Source: Burkholderia sp. 4M9327F10
GTDB lineage: Bacteria; Pseudomonadota; Gammaproteobacteria; Burkholderiales; Burkholderiaceae
NCBI RefSeq assembly: GCF_005503145.1
Contig: NZ_SCNV01000011.1
Location: 104,115 to 168,114 of the forward strand
Length of the DNA: 64,000 nucleotides
Direction of reading: 5' to 3'
Shown here: positions 36,594 to 46,144 of the stretch, piece by piece
Position numbering within the stretch: the first letter of the stretch is position 1
Layout: every line of letters starts with the position of its first letter
Translations under genes and position numbers: made by a program
Notes under the pieces: generated by a model
What the model was told of the DNA's origin: nothing
The model's database searches: none
What the model saw: the letters and a program-made list of their open reading frames with translations, nothing else

Positions 36594-38209
36594 ACGGGCA
36601 ACATCACGCGGCACCGCACCTGAATCAGGACATCACTACCACGCTCGCCACGGCACAGCAGAAATTCAGCACTGGGCAACTGACGGAAGCAGCAGACCTG
36701 CTGCACGGCATCCTCGCACTGCAACCGGACCACGGCGAAGCGCTCGAAGGGCTCGGCTATATCGCCGCCAAACAGGGCGATCATCAGCGCGCCGCGGACT
36801 ATGTAACACGCGCGTTGCAGAACATGACGGCTTCGCCCGAGCAGATTTACTTCGCCGCGCATGTATGCCAACTGGCCGGCCGTCATGCTGACGCGGTCGC
36901 GCTGTTCGAGCGTTGCCTCGAGCGGGCGCCGGATCACGTGCAGTCGTTACACGGCGCGGCGCTCTCGCTCACGAAGCTCGGCGAAAACGACCGCGCGCTG
37001 CGCTACTTCGAGCGCCTCACCGCGCGCCATCCGCAGCTCGCCGAGGTGCATTACAACAAGGGCAGCCTGCTCGGCGCGATGGGCCGCTACGATGAAGAAC
37101 TGGCGGCATACCGCAAGGCCATCGCCCTCAAGCCTAACTTTGGGCAGGCTTACGTCAACGTCGGTGTGGCGCTGCGCGACCTGCACCGTTTTGATGACGC
37201 CCTGCTGCAGTTCAAGAAGGCCCTCTCGATCGATCCGAACGACGCCGGCGCGCGCACCAATCGCGCACAAACCAATCTCCTGCTTGGCGAATTCGAGCAC
37301 GGCTGGCGCGAATACGAATGGCGCTGGCGCGACGGCACCGCCAGCCACGGGTTCGACCCGGCGACGCTGTGGACCGGCGCACAACCCCTTGCCGGCAAGA
37401 CGGTGTTCGTCCACCACGAGCAGGGGTTCGGCGACACGCTGCAGTTCGTGCGCTTCACCGACCGGCTGAGCGCCGCCGGTGCCCGCGTGGTGTTGCGGGT
37501 GCAGGACGCCCTGCTGCCGCTGTTGCGCAGGTATCCGGGAGTCGCCGAGGTGATCGGCGAAAGCGCGCCGGTTCCGCCGTTCGACTACCACTGCCCGACC
37601 ATGAGTCTCGCGTTCGCGCTGAAGGTCCGCGCGGCCGACCTCGCCGCAGCGGTTCCCTATCTGGGCGCCGACGCCGCCCGCATCGCGCAGTGGAACACGC
37701 TGTTCGACACGGCGCATGACACGGACAGTGACTCCACGCGCCGGTCCCGTGTCGGCATTGTATGGTCCGGCAACCCGGGGCATGTGAACGACCGCAATCG
37801 CTCGATCGCGCTGGCACAACTCGCCCCACTGTTCGAAGCCAAAGCGAGCTTCGTCTCGCTGCAAAAGGTGGTGCGCGACGGCGACCGCGCGAGCTTCACC
37901 TCGCTCGCGCAACGCGGCGCGCTGCTGGACGTGGCCGGGCGCCTTGAATCCTTCGCGGACACGGCAGGACTGATCGCGCACCTCGACCTGGTAATCAGCG
38001 TGGATAGCGCCGTCGCGCATCTGGCGGGCGCGCTCGGCAAACCGGTCTGGATTGCGCTGCCGTTCACGCCCGACTGGCGCTGGCAACTGAAGCGCAACGA
38101 CAGCCCGTGGTATCCGGGGGTGCGGCTGTTCCGGCAGAACGTGCGCGGCGACTGGACCCATGTGGTGGCGGAAATCCGCGCGGCGCTGGACGGCTGGCGA
38201 GGCGCTTGA
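36590..38209 (+). CDS. TPR protein with glycosyltransferase family 9-like C-terminal domain
   Basis: The 539-residue protein has about six TPR units in residues 15-250 (for example LTEAADLLHGILALQPDHGEALEGLG and YDEELAAYRKAIALKPNFGQAYVNVG), then a domain like ADP-heptose:LPS transferases (GT9) with HHEQGFGDTLQFVRF, RVGIVWSGNP, and the donor-site-like DLVISVDSAVAHLAGALGKPVWI. Such proteins are common in Burkholderia, often of unknown acceptor. It is cytoplasmic with no signal peptide. Confidence 0.85.
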   Translation: MNGQHHAAPHLNQDITTTLATAQQKFSTGQLTEAADLLHGILALQPDHGEALEGLGYIAAKQGDHQRAADYVTRALQNMTASPEQIYFAAHVCQLAGRHADAVALFERCLERAPDHVQSLHGAALSLTKLGENDRALRYFERLTARHPQLAEVHYNKGSLLGAMGRYDEELAAYRKAIALKPNFGQAYVNVGVALRDLHRFDDALLQFKKALSIDPNDAGARTNRAQTNLLLGEFEHGWREYEWRWRDGTASHGFDPATLWTGAQPLAGKTVFVHHEQGFGDTLQFVRFTDRLSAAGARVVLRVQDALLPLLRRYPGVAEVIGESAPVPPFDYHCPTMSLAFALKVRAADLAAAVPYLGADAARIAQWNTLFDTAHDTDSDSTRRSRVGIVWSGNPGHVNDRNRSIALAQLAPLFEAKASFVSLQKVVRDGDRASFTSLAQRGALLDVAGRLESFADTAGLIAHLDLVISVDSAVAHLAGALGKPVWIALPFTPDWRWQLKRNDSPWYPGVRLFRQNVRGDWTHVVAEIRAALDGWRGA

Positions 38210-38258
38210 GGCGGAACGGTCGAATCACGGCGCATCCCATAGCGTGGACATCAAGCCG

Positions 38259-38293
38259 TCACGCCGAATCGCGATGGACCTTATAATCAGCTT
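38259..38293 (+). promoter_or_regulatory. Promoter giving a probably leaderless zur mRNA
   Basis: A perfect -10 box TATAAT lies at 38282-38287 with only 6 nt (CAGCTT) before the ATG at 38294, so transcription should start at or within 1-2 nt of the A of ATG. The -35 region (TCACGC at 38259-38264) is weak. No Shine-Dalgarno precedes the ATG. Confidence 0.55.
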
Positions 38294-38938
38294 ATGAAGA
38301 ATGCAAAGCCCTCCGCGGTCGCCGTAAAAGCCGCCCCCGCAAGAGAAAGCGCGCGCGATAAAACGCGAGCCGCTGTGCACGAGCATCCGCATACCCATGT
38401 GGACGATCATGCACACGGCGACGCGCATGACCACGGGCATACTCACGCCGCGTCACCGGAAGCCGCGCTGGTGCTGGCAGAGGAATATTGTCGCGAGCGC
38501 GGCGAGAAACTCACGCCGATCCGGCGCAAGGTGCTGGAACTGCTGCTGACCTCGGGACGCGCCACCAAGGCGTATTCGCTGCTGGACGACATGCGCCAGA
38601 TCCATCCGGGCTCGGCGCCGCCCACGGTGTACCGGGCGCTCGATTTCCTGCTGTCCGCAGGGCTCGTGCACCGGATCGAATCGATCAACGCCTTCACCGT
38701 CTGCCACGATCTGACGCAATGTCAGCACGGCATTCTGGTGGTGTGCCAGCAGTGCGGCAACGTGACCGAGCTGCACCAGCCGAAGCTGCGCCAGGCGCTG
38801 GTCGCGCAGATCGAAGACGCGGGCTATCGGCTCGCCAGCGAGGAAATCGAGCTGAAGGGCTTGTGCTCCGCGTGCCAGGCGGCTGAAGCAGGCACGGCAG
38901 CGGCAGCGGCAGCCGCAGCCGCAGGCGGCAACGCCTGA
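38294..38938 (+). CDS. zur: Zur-type Fur-family regulator with His-rich N-terminal extension
   Basis: The 214-residue protein has a Fur-family winged helix (LTPIRRKVLELLLTSGRATKAYSLLDDM, PPTVYRALDFLLSAGLVHRIE) and dimer domain with His/Cys ligands (FTVCHDLTQCQHGI) and two structural CxxC pairs (VCQQCG and LCSACQ). The order and sequence are closest to zinc-sensing Zur. An extra N-terminus of about 55 residues has ten His between 29 and 51; the C-terminus ends in an Ala-rich run. No zinc uptake genes are adjacent. The zur name is an inference from family features. Confidence 0.85.
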   Translation: MKNAKPSAVAVKAAPARESARDKTRAAVHEHPHTHVDDHAHGDAHDHGHTHAASPEAALVLAEEYCRERGEKLTPIRRKVLELLLTSGRATKAYSLLDDMRQIHPGSAPPTVYRALDFLLSAGLVHRIESINAFTVCHDLTQCQHGILVVCQQCGNVTELHQPKLRQALVAQIEDAGYRLASEEIELKGLCSACQAAEAGTAAAAAAAAAGGNA

Positions 38939-38960
38939 GAGGCTAGGCGGCCCCGGCCGG

Positions 38961-39010
38961 CCTTCAATCGGCCCGAATCGGTCCCAACCGGCCTCGATCG
39001 GCTTCAACCC
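38961..39010. repeat. Degenerate 10-bp tandem repeat between zur and the receiver gene
   Basis: Five consecutive 10-bp units with the pattern G-C-C-Y-C-R-A-Y-C-G fill the gap between two convergent genes; irregular copies (CAACCGGCC, CAACCCGCC) continue to 39040, into the 3' end of the receiver gene. Confidence 0.6.
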
Positions 39011-39029
39011 GCGGCCTCAACCGGCCGCC

Positions 39030-39440
39030 TCAACCCGCCGCGCGGGCGTCGATCGCGTCGTGGAGCAAGGCTACCAGTTCGTCCGGCCTGGCCGGTTTGG
39101 TCATGAAATGCTGGAAGCCCTCGCCGATGCTGCGCAAGCGGTAGGCGTCGTCGGTATGGCCGGTAAGCGCCACAGCAACGGCCGGTGCATGTTCGCCGCG
39201 AATCTCGTGATCGCGAAGCCGCTGGATCAGGTAAAAGCCGTCCATACAGGGCAGCTCGAGATCGCACACCACCGCATCGGGTAACAGGCGGAGCGCCGCT
39301 TCGACGCCCTCTTCCGCATCCGCCACTGCGACGACATGCGCACCCTCCGATTCAAGCAACAGCGTCAGCGATTCCCGGCTCTGCGGGTCATCCTCGACGA
39401 GCACGATCGTTGCCTGATCGAGTCTCAACACTCCGTTCAT
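39030..39440 (-). CDS. Single-domain response regulator (receiver only)
   Basis: The 136-residue product is one receiver domain: acidic pair in VLVEDDPQS (15-23), phospho-acceptor Asp in VVCDLELPCMDGF, Thr in VALTGHT and Lys in FMTKPARP. It has no output domain, so it either relays phosphate or acts by protein binding. No kinase gene is next to it. Confidence 0.92.
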   Translation of the reverse strand: MNGVLRLDQATIVLVEDDPQSRESLTLLLESEGAHVVAVADAEEGVEAALRLLPDAVVCDLELPCMDGFYLIQRLRDHEIRGEHAPAVAVALTGHTDDAYRLRSIGEGFQHFMTKPARPDELVALLHDAIDARAAG

Positions 39441-39998
39441 ATTGCGTTGTTGCTAAAAAGCAGGTTAGGCCCGCAGGTCGGGCCAGATAACGCGGCCATT
39501 GTATCGCGCCGATTGCCTCGCGCCATTTAGCCCGGACATTCGACTCCGCACGCTTGCAGTCGATCGCCAGTCGATCAACCGATGTCCGCAAGGTCCGGCT
39601 CGGTTTTGCGCGACGAGTTGCAATCCTTCGGTCAGAAAACGTTCAGCCGCGTTCAGCCGCTCCCCATGTAGCACGTGTCATGCCTTGTGGTTCCGGATTG
39701 CGGATTCTGCGTCACGGGCCGCTCGCACGGCACCGGCACTACCGCCGCATCTCGCACAAGAAGTGTCACGCAACGTCACAGTGCAAAATCTGCCTGACGC
39801 CATGCCATTTTTGCCTGTCTCACTTAGGTGTAAACGATGACTTCAAAGCGTGACGAATTTGCGGGAGAGCGCACTCGCCAGTGCTAAATTTCTTTCCTGG
39901 CGAGACGACCGTGGCGTGCATCGGCTGCGATGCTCAATGCCCTTCCACCCGTGAGCCTCACGGACTCCGGCCGATCGCGACAACGACAATGAACCGAT
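39441..39998. other. Intergenic region upstream of kdgT
   Basis: About 560 bp without a gene I can support. Open frames here (for example 39499-39840, plus strand) have odd composition and no motif. A short perfect inverted repeat GGCCCG-CAGGT-CGGGCC is at 39468-39484, just upstream of the receiver gene. Confidence 0.5.
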
Positions 39999-40013
39999 CG
40001 GACAGACTGTCCG
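39999..40013. promoter_or_regulatory. Palindrome just upstream of the kdgT ribosome binding site
   Basis: CGGACAG-A-CTGTCCG is a perfect 15-bp palindrome with a single central base, ending 1 bp before the Shine-Dalgarno GGAGGA (40015-40020) of kdgT. Its tightness suggests a dimeric repressor site rather than an RNA hairpin. Confidence 0.55.
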
Positions 40014-40029
40014 TGGAGGAGCACCCTGC

Positions 40030-41070
40030 ATGAAGATCAAGAAAGCGATCGACCGTATTCCCGGCGGATTGATGCTGGTCCCGCTGCTGCTCGGCGCCTG
40101 CGTCCATACCTTCGCACCGCACGCCGGCAAGTTCTTCGGCTCGTTCACCAATGCCCTGATTACCGGCACGCTGCCGATCCTCGCCGTATGGTTCTTCTGC
40201 ATGGGCGCGAGCATCAGCCTGAAAGCCACCCCCATCGTGCTGCGCAAGAGCGGCGTGCTGGTCGTCACCAAGGTGGCCACGGCGGCCATCGCAGGCGTGA
40301 TCGCCTCGCACTTCCTGCCGCCGGGCGGCATCACGTCGGGTTTTCTCACCGGGCTGTCGGTGCTCACCGTCATCTGCGTCATGAACGAGACCAACGGCGG
40401 CCTGTATATGGCGCTGATGCAGCAATACGGCACGCCGGAAGAAGCGGGCGCATTCTGCCTGATGTCGCTCGAATCGGGGCCTTTCATGACCATGGTCACA
40501 CTCGGCATTGCCGGGCTTGCCAGCTTTCCGTATGCGACGCTGGCGGGAGCGCTGCTGCCGTTTCTGATCGGCTTCGCGCTCGGCAATCTGGATAGCGAAT
40601 TGCGGCACTTCTTCGGTCAGGCCGTGGCGGTCATGGTGCCGTTCTTTGCGTTCGCACTCGGTAACAACCTCGATTTTCGCGTCATCCTGAATACTGGGCT
40701 GCTGGGTGTGCTGATCGGCGTCTGCGTGATTCTCATCACCGGCACCACGCTCGTGCTGGCCGATATCTTTCTCGCCCGCGGCAATGGCACGGCTGGCATC
40801 GGCGCGGCATCGACTGCGGGCGCGGCGGTGGCCGTGCCGCAGATCATCGCCGGCATCGAACCGCGTTACGCTGCGGTCGCGCCCGCAGCGACGGCGCTCG
40901 TCGCGACCTCGGTGGTCGTGACCTCGCTGCTTACTCCTATCCTGACCGCCATCTGGGCGCGCCGCTGGGGCGTGCTGTCGGCGAATTACCGGCGCGCCAA
41001 CCCGGCCCCGAGCGAACCGCTGCCCGATAGTGGCAGACTGGAGCCCAAGCTCAATCCTCCATTGAAGTAA
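40030..41070 (+). CDS. kdgT: 2-keto-3-deoxygluconate permease
   Basis: The 346-residue membrane protein starts [28 protein letters not shown], the KdgT signature, and has about ten hydrophobic helices with [30 protein letters not shown] and [11 protein letters not shown]. The family imports 2-keto-3-deoxygluconate with protons. It is followed 34 bp later by an RraA-like gene, likely co-transcribed. The C-terminal 30 residues are polar and Pro-rich. Confidence 0.92.
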   Translation: MKIKKAIDRIPGGLMLVPLLLGACVHTFAPHAGKFFGSFTNALITGTLPILAVWFFCMGASISLKATPIVLRKSGVLVVTKVATAAIAGVIASHFLPPGGITSGFLTGLSVLTVICVMNETNGGLYMALMQQYGTPEEAGAFCLMSLESGPFMTMVTLGIAGLASFPYATLAGALLPFLIGFALGNLDSELRHFFGQAVAVMVPFFAFALGNNLDFRVILNTGLLGVLIGVCVILITGTTLVLADIFLARGNGTAGIGAASTAGAAVAVPQIIAGIEPRYAAVAPAATALVATSVVVTSLLTPILTAIWARRWGVLSANYRRANPAPSEPLPDSGRLEPKLNPPLK

Positions 41071-41104
41071 GCCTCTTTCCAACCCGACCAGAACCGATCT
41101 CACG

Positions 41105-41824
41105 ATGCACGAACTCGACCCTGTTACGCTCGAAGCCCTCCGCCATGTCAGCACGGCCACGCTGACCACCCAGCTTTTCAAGCGCGGCCTGCGCAACACC
41201 TTCATGCAGGGCGTTGCGCCGCTTGCCGGGCACACCGGCCCCAACCTCGTGGGGCCCGCGTTCACGCTGCGCAATATCCCCTCGCGCGAAGATATCGACG
41301 TGCTCGAACTGTTTGCGAATCCCGAGTACGCGCAGCGCAAATGCGTCGAAACGATTCCGGCCGGCCATGTGCTCGTGCAGGACTGCCGCGGCGAGCGCAA
41401 CAGCGCCTCGTTCGGCTCGATTCTCACGCAGCGCCTGCAGGTGCGCGGCGTGGCCGGCATGGTGTCGGACGGGCCGGTGCGCGACAGCACGACCATCGCC
41501 GCACTCGGCCTGCCGGTGTTCTGCGCCGGAGCGAGCGCGCCGCCGAATCTGATCCGCCATCACGCAATCGATATCAACGTACCGATCGGCTGCGGCGGCG
41601 TCGCCGTATTTCCCGGCGATGTGATCGTCGGCGACGCGGACGGCATCGTTGTGGTGCCGCGCGAGATGGCCGCCGAGGTCGCGCAAGCGGCCGCCGAGCA
41701 GGAGCAACTGGAAGAATTTCTGACCGAACGCATTCGCGCAGGCGCCGCTTTGCCCGGCACCTATCCGCCCAACGAGGCGACCCGGGCTGCGTATGACGAG
41801 TGGAAAAAGAACCGCTCAAGCTGA
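41105..41824 (+). CDS. RraA-like / HMG aldolase-like family protein
   Basis: The 239-residue product has the RraA/dimethylmenaquinone methyltransferase-like fold: STATLTTQLFKRGLRN at the N-terminus, AGHVLVQDCRGERNSASFGSI, VAGMVSDGPVRDS (metal-binding Asp region), and GDVIVGDADGIVVVP. Members include 4-hydroxy-4-methyl-2-oxoglutarate aldolases and oxaloacetate decarboxylases as well as the RNase E inhibitor. Beside kdgT an aldolase or decarboxylase for a sugar-acid intermediate is more likely than RNase control. Confidence 0.85.
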   Translation: MHELDPVTLEALRHVSTATLTTQLFKRGLRNTFMQGVAPLAGHTGPNLVGPAFTLRNIPSREDIDVLELFANPEYAQRKCVETIPAGHVLVQDCRGERNSASFGSILTQRLQVRGVAGMVSDGPVRDSTTIAALGLPVFCAGASAPPNLIRHHAIDINVPIGCGGVAVFPGDVIVGDADGIVVVPREMAAEVAQAAAEQEQLEEFLTERIRAGAALPGTYPPNEATRAAYDEWKKNRSS

Positions 41825-41836
41825 CACTGTGCTTTC

Positions 41837-41871
41837 GCTGCGGTGAGGGCCGGTGTGGCCCTCGCCGCAGC
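41837..41871 (+). terminator. Terminator hairpin of the kdgT-rraA operon
   Basis: A 15-bp stem (arms 41837-41851 and 41857-41871) with one G-U type pair and a 5-nt loop starts 13 bp after the stop codon. The T-run after it is short (CCTTTCC). Confidence 0.65.
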
Positions 41872-42243
41872 GCGACCTTTCCACATGTTTCCAGACGTTA
41901 CCGATCAGCCAGGCAGATTTCATCTGCCAACAACCCGCCCGATACGCCCCTTGTAATCTGGACCGTCACGAAGTCCATGCCTTAGGCAATTGAGCTTACA
42001 GGCGCGCCTGCCTCCATCCTTCCAGTCCTTCCAGACACTTCCCCCTTGTAACACTGTGCAACATCTGCGCGTTGCTACGCGCATTCCGGCCGGATTTAAT
42101 GATCGCGACCCCTTATGTTGTGGCACACGCCGCGACCATGGGCGCGGCCCCGATCCTCCCACACGATCCTGGCCAGTCGCTGGCGGCCCCTCACCCCGCT
42201 GCGTCTTTCTTCATCTTCACGGTTGCCGTTTCGGTGAGACAAA
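41872..42243. other. Intergenic region before the APH-like gene
   Basis: About 370 bp with no supported gene. Near its right end GGTGAG (about 42232-42237) can serve as ribosome binding site for the next gene. Confidence 0.5.
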
Positions 42244-43236
42244 TTGCCTGATACACAAGATCGCAGCGGCGTCCCCGACGCTCCCCACGAACCCCCAACG
42301 GCCGCCGTCGACTCCACGGCGCCGATCGGCGAGGACGAGGTCGCTGCACTGACGCAGGCAGCCCTTCACAGCACGCCCCTGTTCATTCGTCGTCAGGCCC
42401 TCACGCAAAGCGGCAACGCGGTTTTCCGGGTGCAACTGGTCGACGGCCGCAGCGTAGCGGTGCGCATGAATCGCCGCAACGGCGCATTCGGCTTCACCCG
42501 TCACAACCTCGATGCCTTGCGCAAGCTGGGACTCCCGGTGCCGCAGGTGCTGGCGTCCGGCGCCATGCCGCAAGGCGGCGGGTTCATCATGCTCGAGTGG
42601 GTGCCGGGACATGATCTGCAGTACGAACTTGCGCAGATGTCCGAAGCGCAGATGACACTGCTGGCGCAGACGGTGACGGACTATCAGCACCGCGTAGCCA
42701 GCCTGCCGCAAAGCAACGGCTTCGGCTGGGCGCCGATCGGCCGGAACGCCAACTCGGCGCGCTGGACCGACCTGTTCGGCGCGCCGTCGAACGACGTGCC
42801 GGCAGCCGACGCGCCGGCCATCGACCATGTGCGGGCCCGCTTGCGCGCGGTGCGGCTCGCCGTCGAACCGTATTTCGACGCGCTGCGGCCCACCTGCTTC
42901 CTCGACGACCTGACGATCAAGAACGTCATGGTCGAGCATGGCGCGCTATGCGGCATCATCGATGTCGATTTTGTCTGCTATGGCGATCCGCTGATGGCGA
43001 TTGGCACGACGCTCGCCCATATCGCCGCCGACGTGGGCCACGCCGGCGATTTCTATGGTGAAGAACTGATCCGCTGCGCGGCTCCCACAGCCGACGCACT
43101 GCGCGCGATCCATTTCTATAACGCCCTCTGGACGACCGGCTTTCTGTCCGCTGCGCAAGCTGCGGGAGAAGCCAGCCGGGCCGAAGAACTCCTGCCGCTC
43201 GTGGACAGCGCGCTGCGCCTCGCCGAAGCCTGCTGA
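42244..43236 (+). CDS. Aminoglycoside phosphotransferase (APH)-like kinase
   Basis: The frame starts with TTG at 42244, 6 nt after a GGTGAG; no ATG fits upstream of the conserved part, so a 330-residue product is proposed. Kinase-like features: QSGNAVFRVQLVDGRSVAVRMNRR, IMLEWVPGHDL, catalytic loop FLDDLTIKN (Asp and Asn kept, the usual HG replaced by LD) and the metal site IDVDFVCYGDPL. Family members phosphorylate antibiotics, sugars or choline; substrate cannot be read here. It is not near any resistance gene. Confidence 0.8.
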   Translation: MPDTQDRSGVPDAPHEPPTAAVDSTAPIGEDEVAALTQAALHSTPLFIRRQALTQSGNAVFRVQLVDGRSVAVRMNRRNGAFGFTRHNLDALRKLGLPVPQVLASGAMPQGGGFIMLEWVPGHDLQYELAQMSEAQMTLLAQTVTDYQHRVASLPQSNGFGWAPIGRNANSARWTDLFGAPSNDVPAADAPAIDHVRARLRAVRLAVEPYFDALRPTCFLDDLTIKNVMVEHGALCGIIDVDFVCYGDPLMAIGTTLAHIAADVGHAGDFYGEELIRCAAPTADALRAIHFYNALWTTGFLSAAQAAGEASRAEELLPLVDSALRLAEAC

Positions 43237-43312
43237 AACTCTCGCCGGATCATGAGCGAGGGGGCCATACGCGCCAGCCCCCCTGTCCGCCGTGACTGCC
43301 TGCAACTGCGTG

Positions 43313-44161
43313 CTAGCTTTTTTCCGGCCGCACAGCCAAACCATTGACCAGCAGCGCCACCGCATGACGGGCAATATCGTCCGGCGTCAGGCTGCGCCGC
43401 ACCGGGTCGTTGCGCCACATCTTGGAGGTGGCAAGCGGCAGGATGGTCAGGCCGAGCAGCGTCAGAAACACCAGCGACGGCTCCAGGTCCGTGTTGAGGC
43501 GCCCCTCTTTCTGCCACTGTTCGATCCGCGCAAGCGAGGCCTTGTGGTGGGAATGGCCGAAGCGTTCGTGCATGCGCTGGCGTAACAGACCGCCCTCGCT
43601 GATCACTTCGCGCACCCACAGCGCCGGAAACCACGGATTCTCCACTGCTACCTTTACCAGGCCGCGTGCAAGCTGCGTAACGGCCGCTACCGGGTCGTCC
43701 GGATACGCCTCGAACGGCCCCCCCATGGCTGTGCGCAACGGCAGAAAACGCTCGTCGATCAGCACATCGAGCAACTGGTCGCGCGTCTTGAAGTAGTAGT
43801 GAACCATCGCCGACGTGACGCCGGCCTCCCGCGCGATCGCGCCCAGCGTCGTATCGACGATGCCCTGGCGCGCAAACAGTTCGAGCGCCGCATCGAGCAG
43901 GCGGGCGCGCTGCTCCGGGCCGCGTGCGCTGCCCGACGGCCTGCCGGGGCGGCGCGGCGGGACGGCTTCATTCACAAGGGCCTTGGCGGCCGGCGCCTTC
44001 TTTACCCCGGCGCTCTTGCGTTTGCCTGCCGTGGCCGGAGGGTCGGCGCGCTTCGCGCTCCCCTCGCCACCTTGTCCCGTCTCGCCCGAGCGGCGGCGGC
44101 CCGCCGTTTTCAGCGGACGCGGATCGGACGGTGCCGACGGTGCCGACGGTGCAGTAGCCAT
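43313..44161 (-). CDS. TetR-family regulator with long basic N-terminal tail
   Basis: The 282-residue product has a TetR HTH at about 83-130 (RARLLDAALELFARQGIVDTTLGAIAREAGVTSAMVHYYF) and a helical ligand domain with the PWFPALWVREVISEGG segment. An unusual tail of about 80 Lys/Arg/Ala/Pro-rich residues precedes the HTH, with SAPSAPSAP from a small 9-bp DNA repeat. The gene faces an MFS exporter and likely represses it. The tail may bind DNA non-specifically, or translation may start later, at a non-ATG codon. Confidence 0.88.
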   Translation of the reverse strand: MATAPSAPSAPSDPRPLKTAGRRRSGETGQGGEGSAKRADPPATAGKRKSAGVKKAPAAKALVNEAVPPRRPGRPSGSARGPEQRARLLDAALELFARQGIVDTTLGAIAREAGVTSAMVHYYFKTRDQLLDVLIDERFLPLRTAMGGPFEAYPDDPVAAVTQLARGLVKVAVENPWFPALWVREVISEGGLLRQRMHERFGHSHHKASLARIEQWQKEGRLNTDLEPSLVFLTLLGLTILPLATSKMWRNDPVRRSLTPDDIARHAVALLVNGLAVRPEKS

Positions 44162-44198
44162 TTGCTTTCCATTTGACGAATCGTGAGATGTCGCATAT

Positions 44199-44216
44199 AT
44201 TAATCTCCGAGTTAAT
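44199..44216. promoter_or_regulatory. Candidate TetR operator in the tetR/mfs promoter region
   Basis: In the 100-bp divergent gap an AT-rich inverted repeat ATTAA (44199-44203) and TTAAT (44212-44216) spans an 8-nt centre, followed by another TTAAT-like half. It lies between the two start codons, as TetR sites often do. Confidence 0.4.
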
Positions 44217-44219
44217 TAA

Positions 44220-45770
<1,551 letters not shown>

Positions 45771-45776
45771 AATCCG

Positions 45777-45818
45777 CGTTTCGCGAGGCCGCATCTCCAT
45801 GCGGCGTTGCGCGAAGCG
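45777..45818. terminator. Long terminator-like hairpin after the MFS gene
   Basis: An outer 9-bp stem (CGTTTCGCG, 45777-45785, with CGCGAAGCG, 45810-45818) and an inner perfect 7-bp stem GCCGCAT/ATGCGGC (45788-45794 and 45799-45805) form one hairpin with a small internal loop. A short TTT follows. Confidence 0.65.
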
Positions 45819-46144
45819 TTTCATCCGATCAATCTGCCGGCCGGCGCCTGCGGGCGCGCGCTCGCCGGCAATGTGCAAAAAATCTCCCTTCCGTTCGTTC
45901 TGCCGACAGGTGCAGCATTTCGCTCTGCCGCGAATGTGTCGTCGCACACGCGGTAGGGGCGAACGTCGATTGACGTTCACTGCGAAAGCTCACATATTGT
46001 TCATGGCGGCGCCGCAATTTTTCAGCGTTGCACGCGCTGCTCTCCAGCGCATGTGGATCGCAATTCGTGCAGCGGCAAGAGGCTGCCTCGACCACGATCC
46101 GGAGCATGCCGTAACGGCATAGCCTATCGCAGGTGGGTCACAGC
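45819..46144. other. Intergenic region before the zinc-ribbon gene
   Basis: About 325 bp with no gene I can support on either strand. A ribosome binding site AGGTGG (46131-46136) belongs to the next gene. Confidence 0.5.

Noticed and set aside
39499..39840. Possible small gene upstream of kdgT
   Set aside because: No ribosome binding site or motif, and composition resembles random high-GC sequence.
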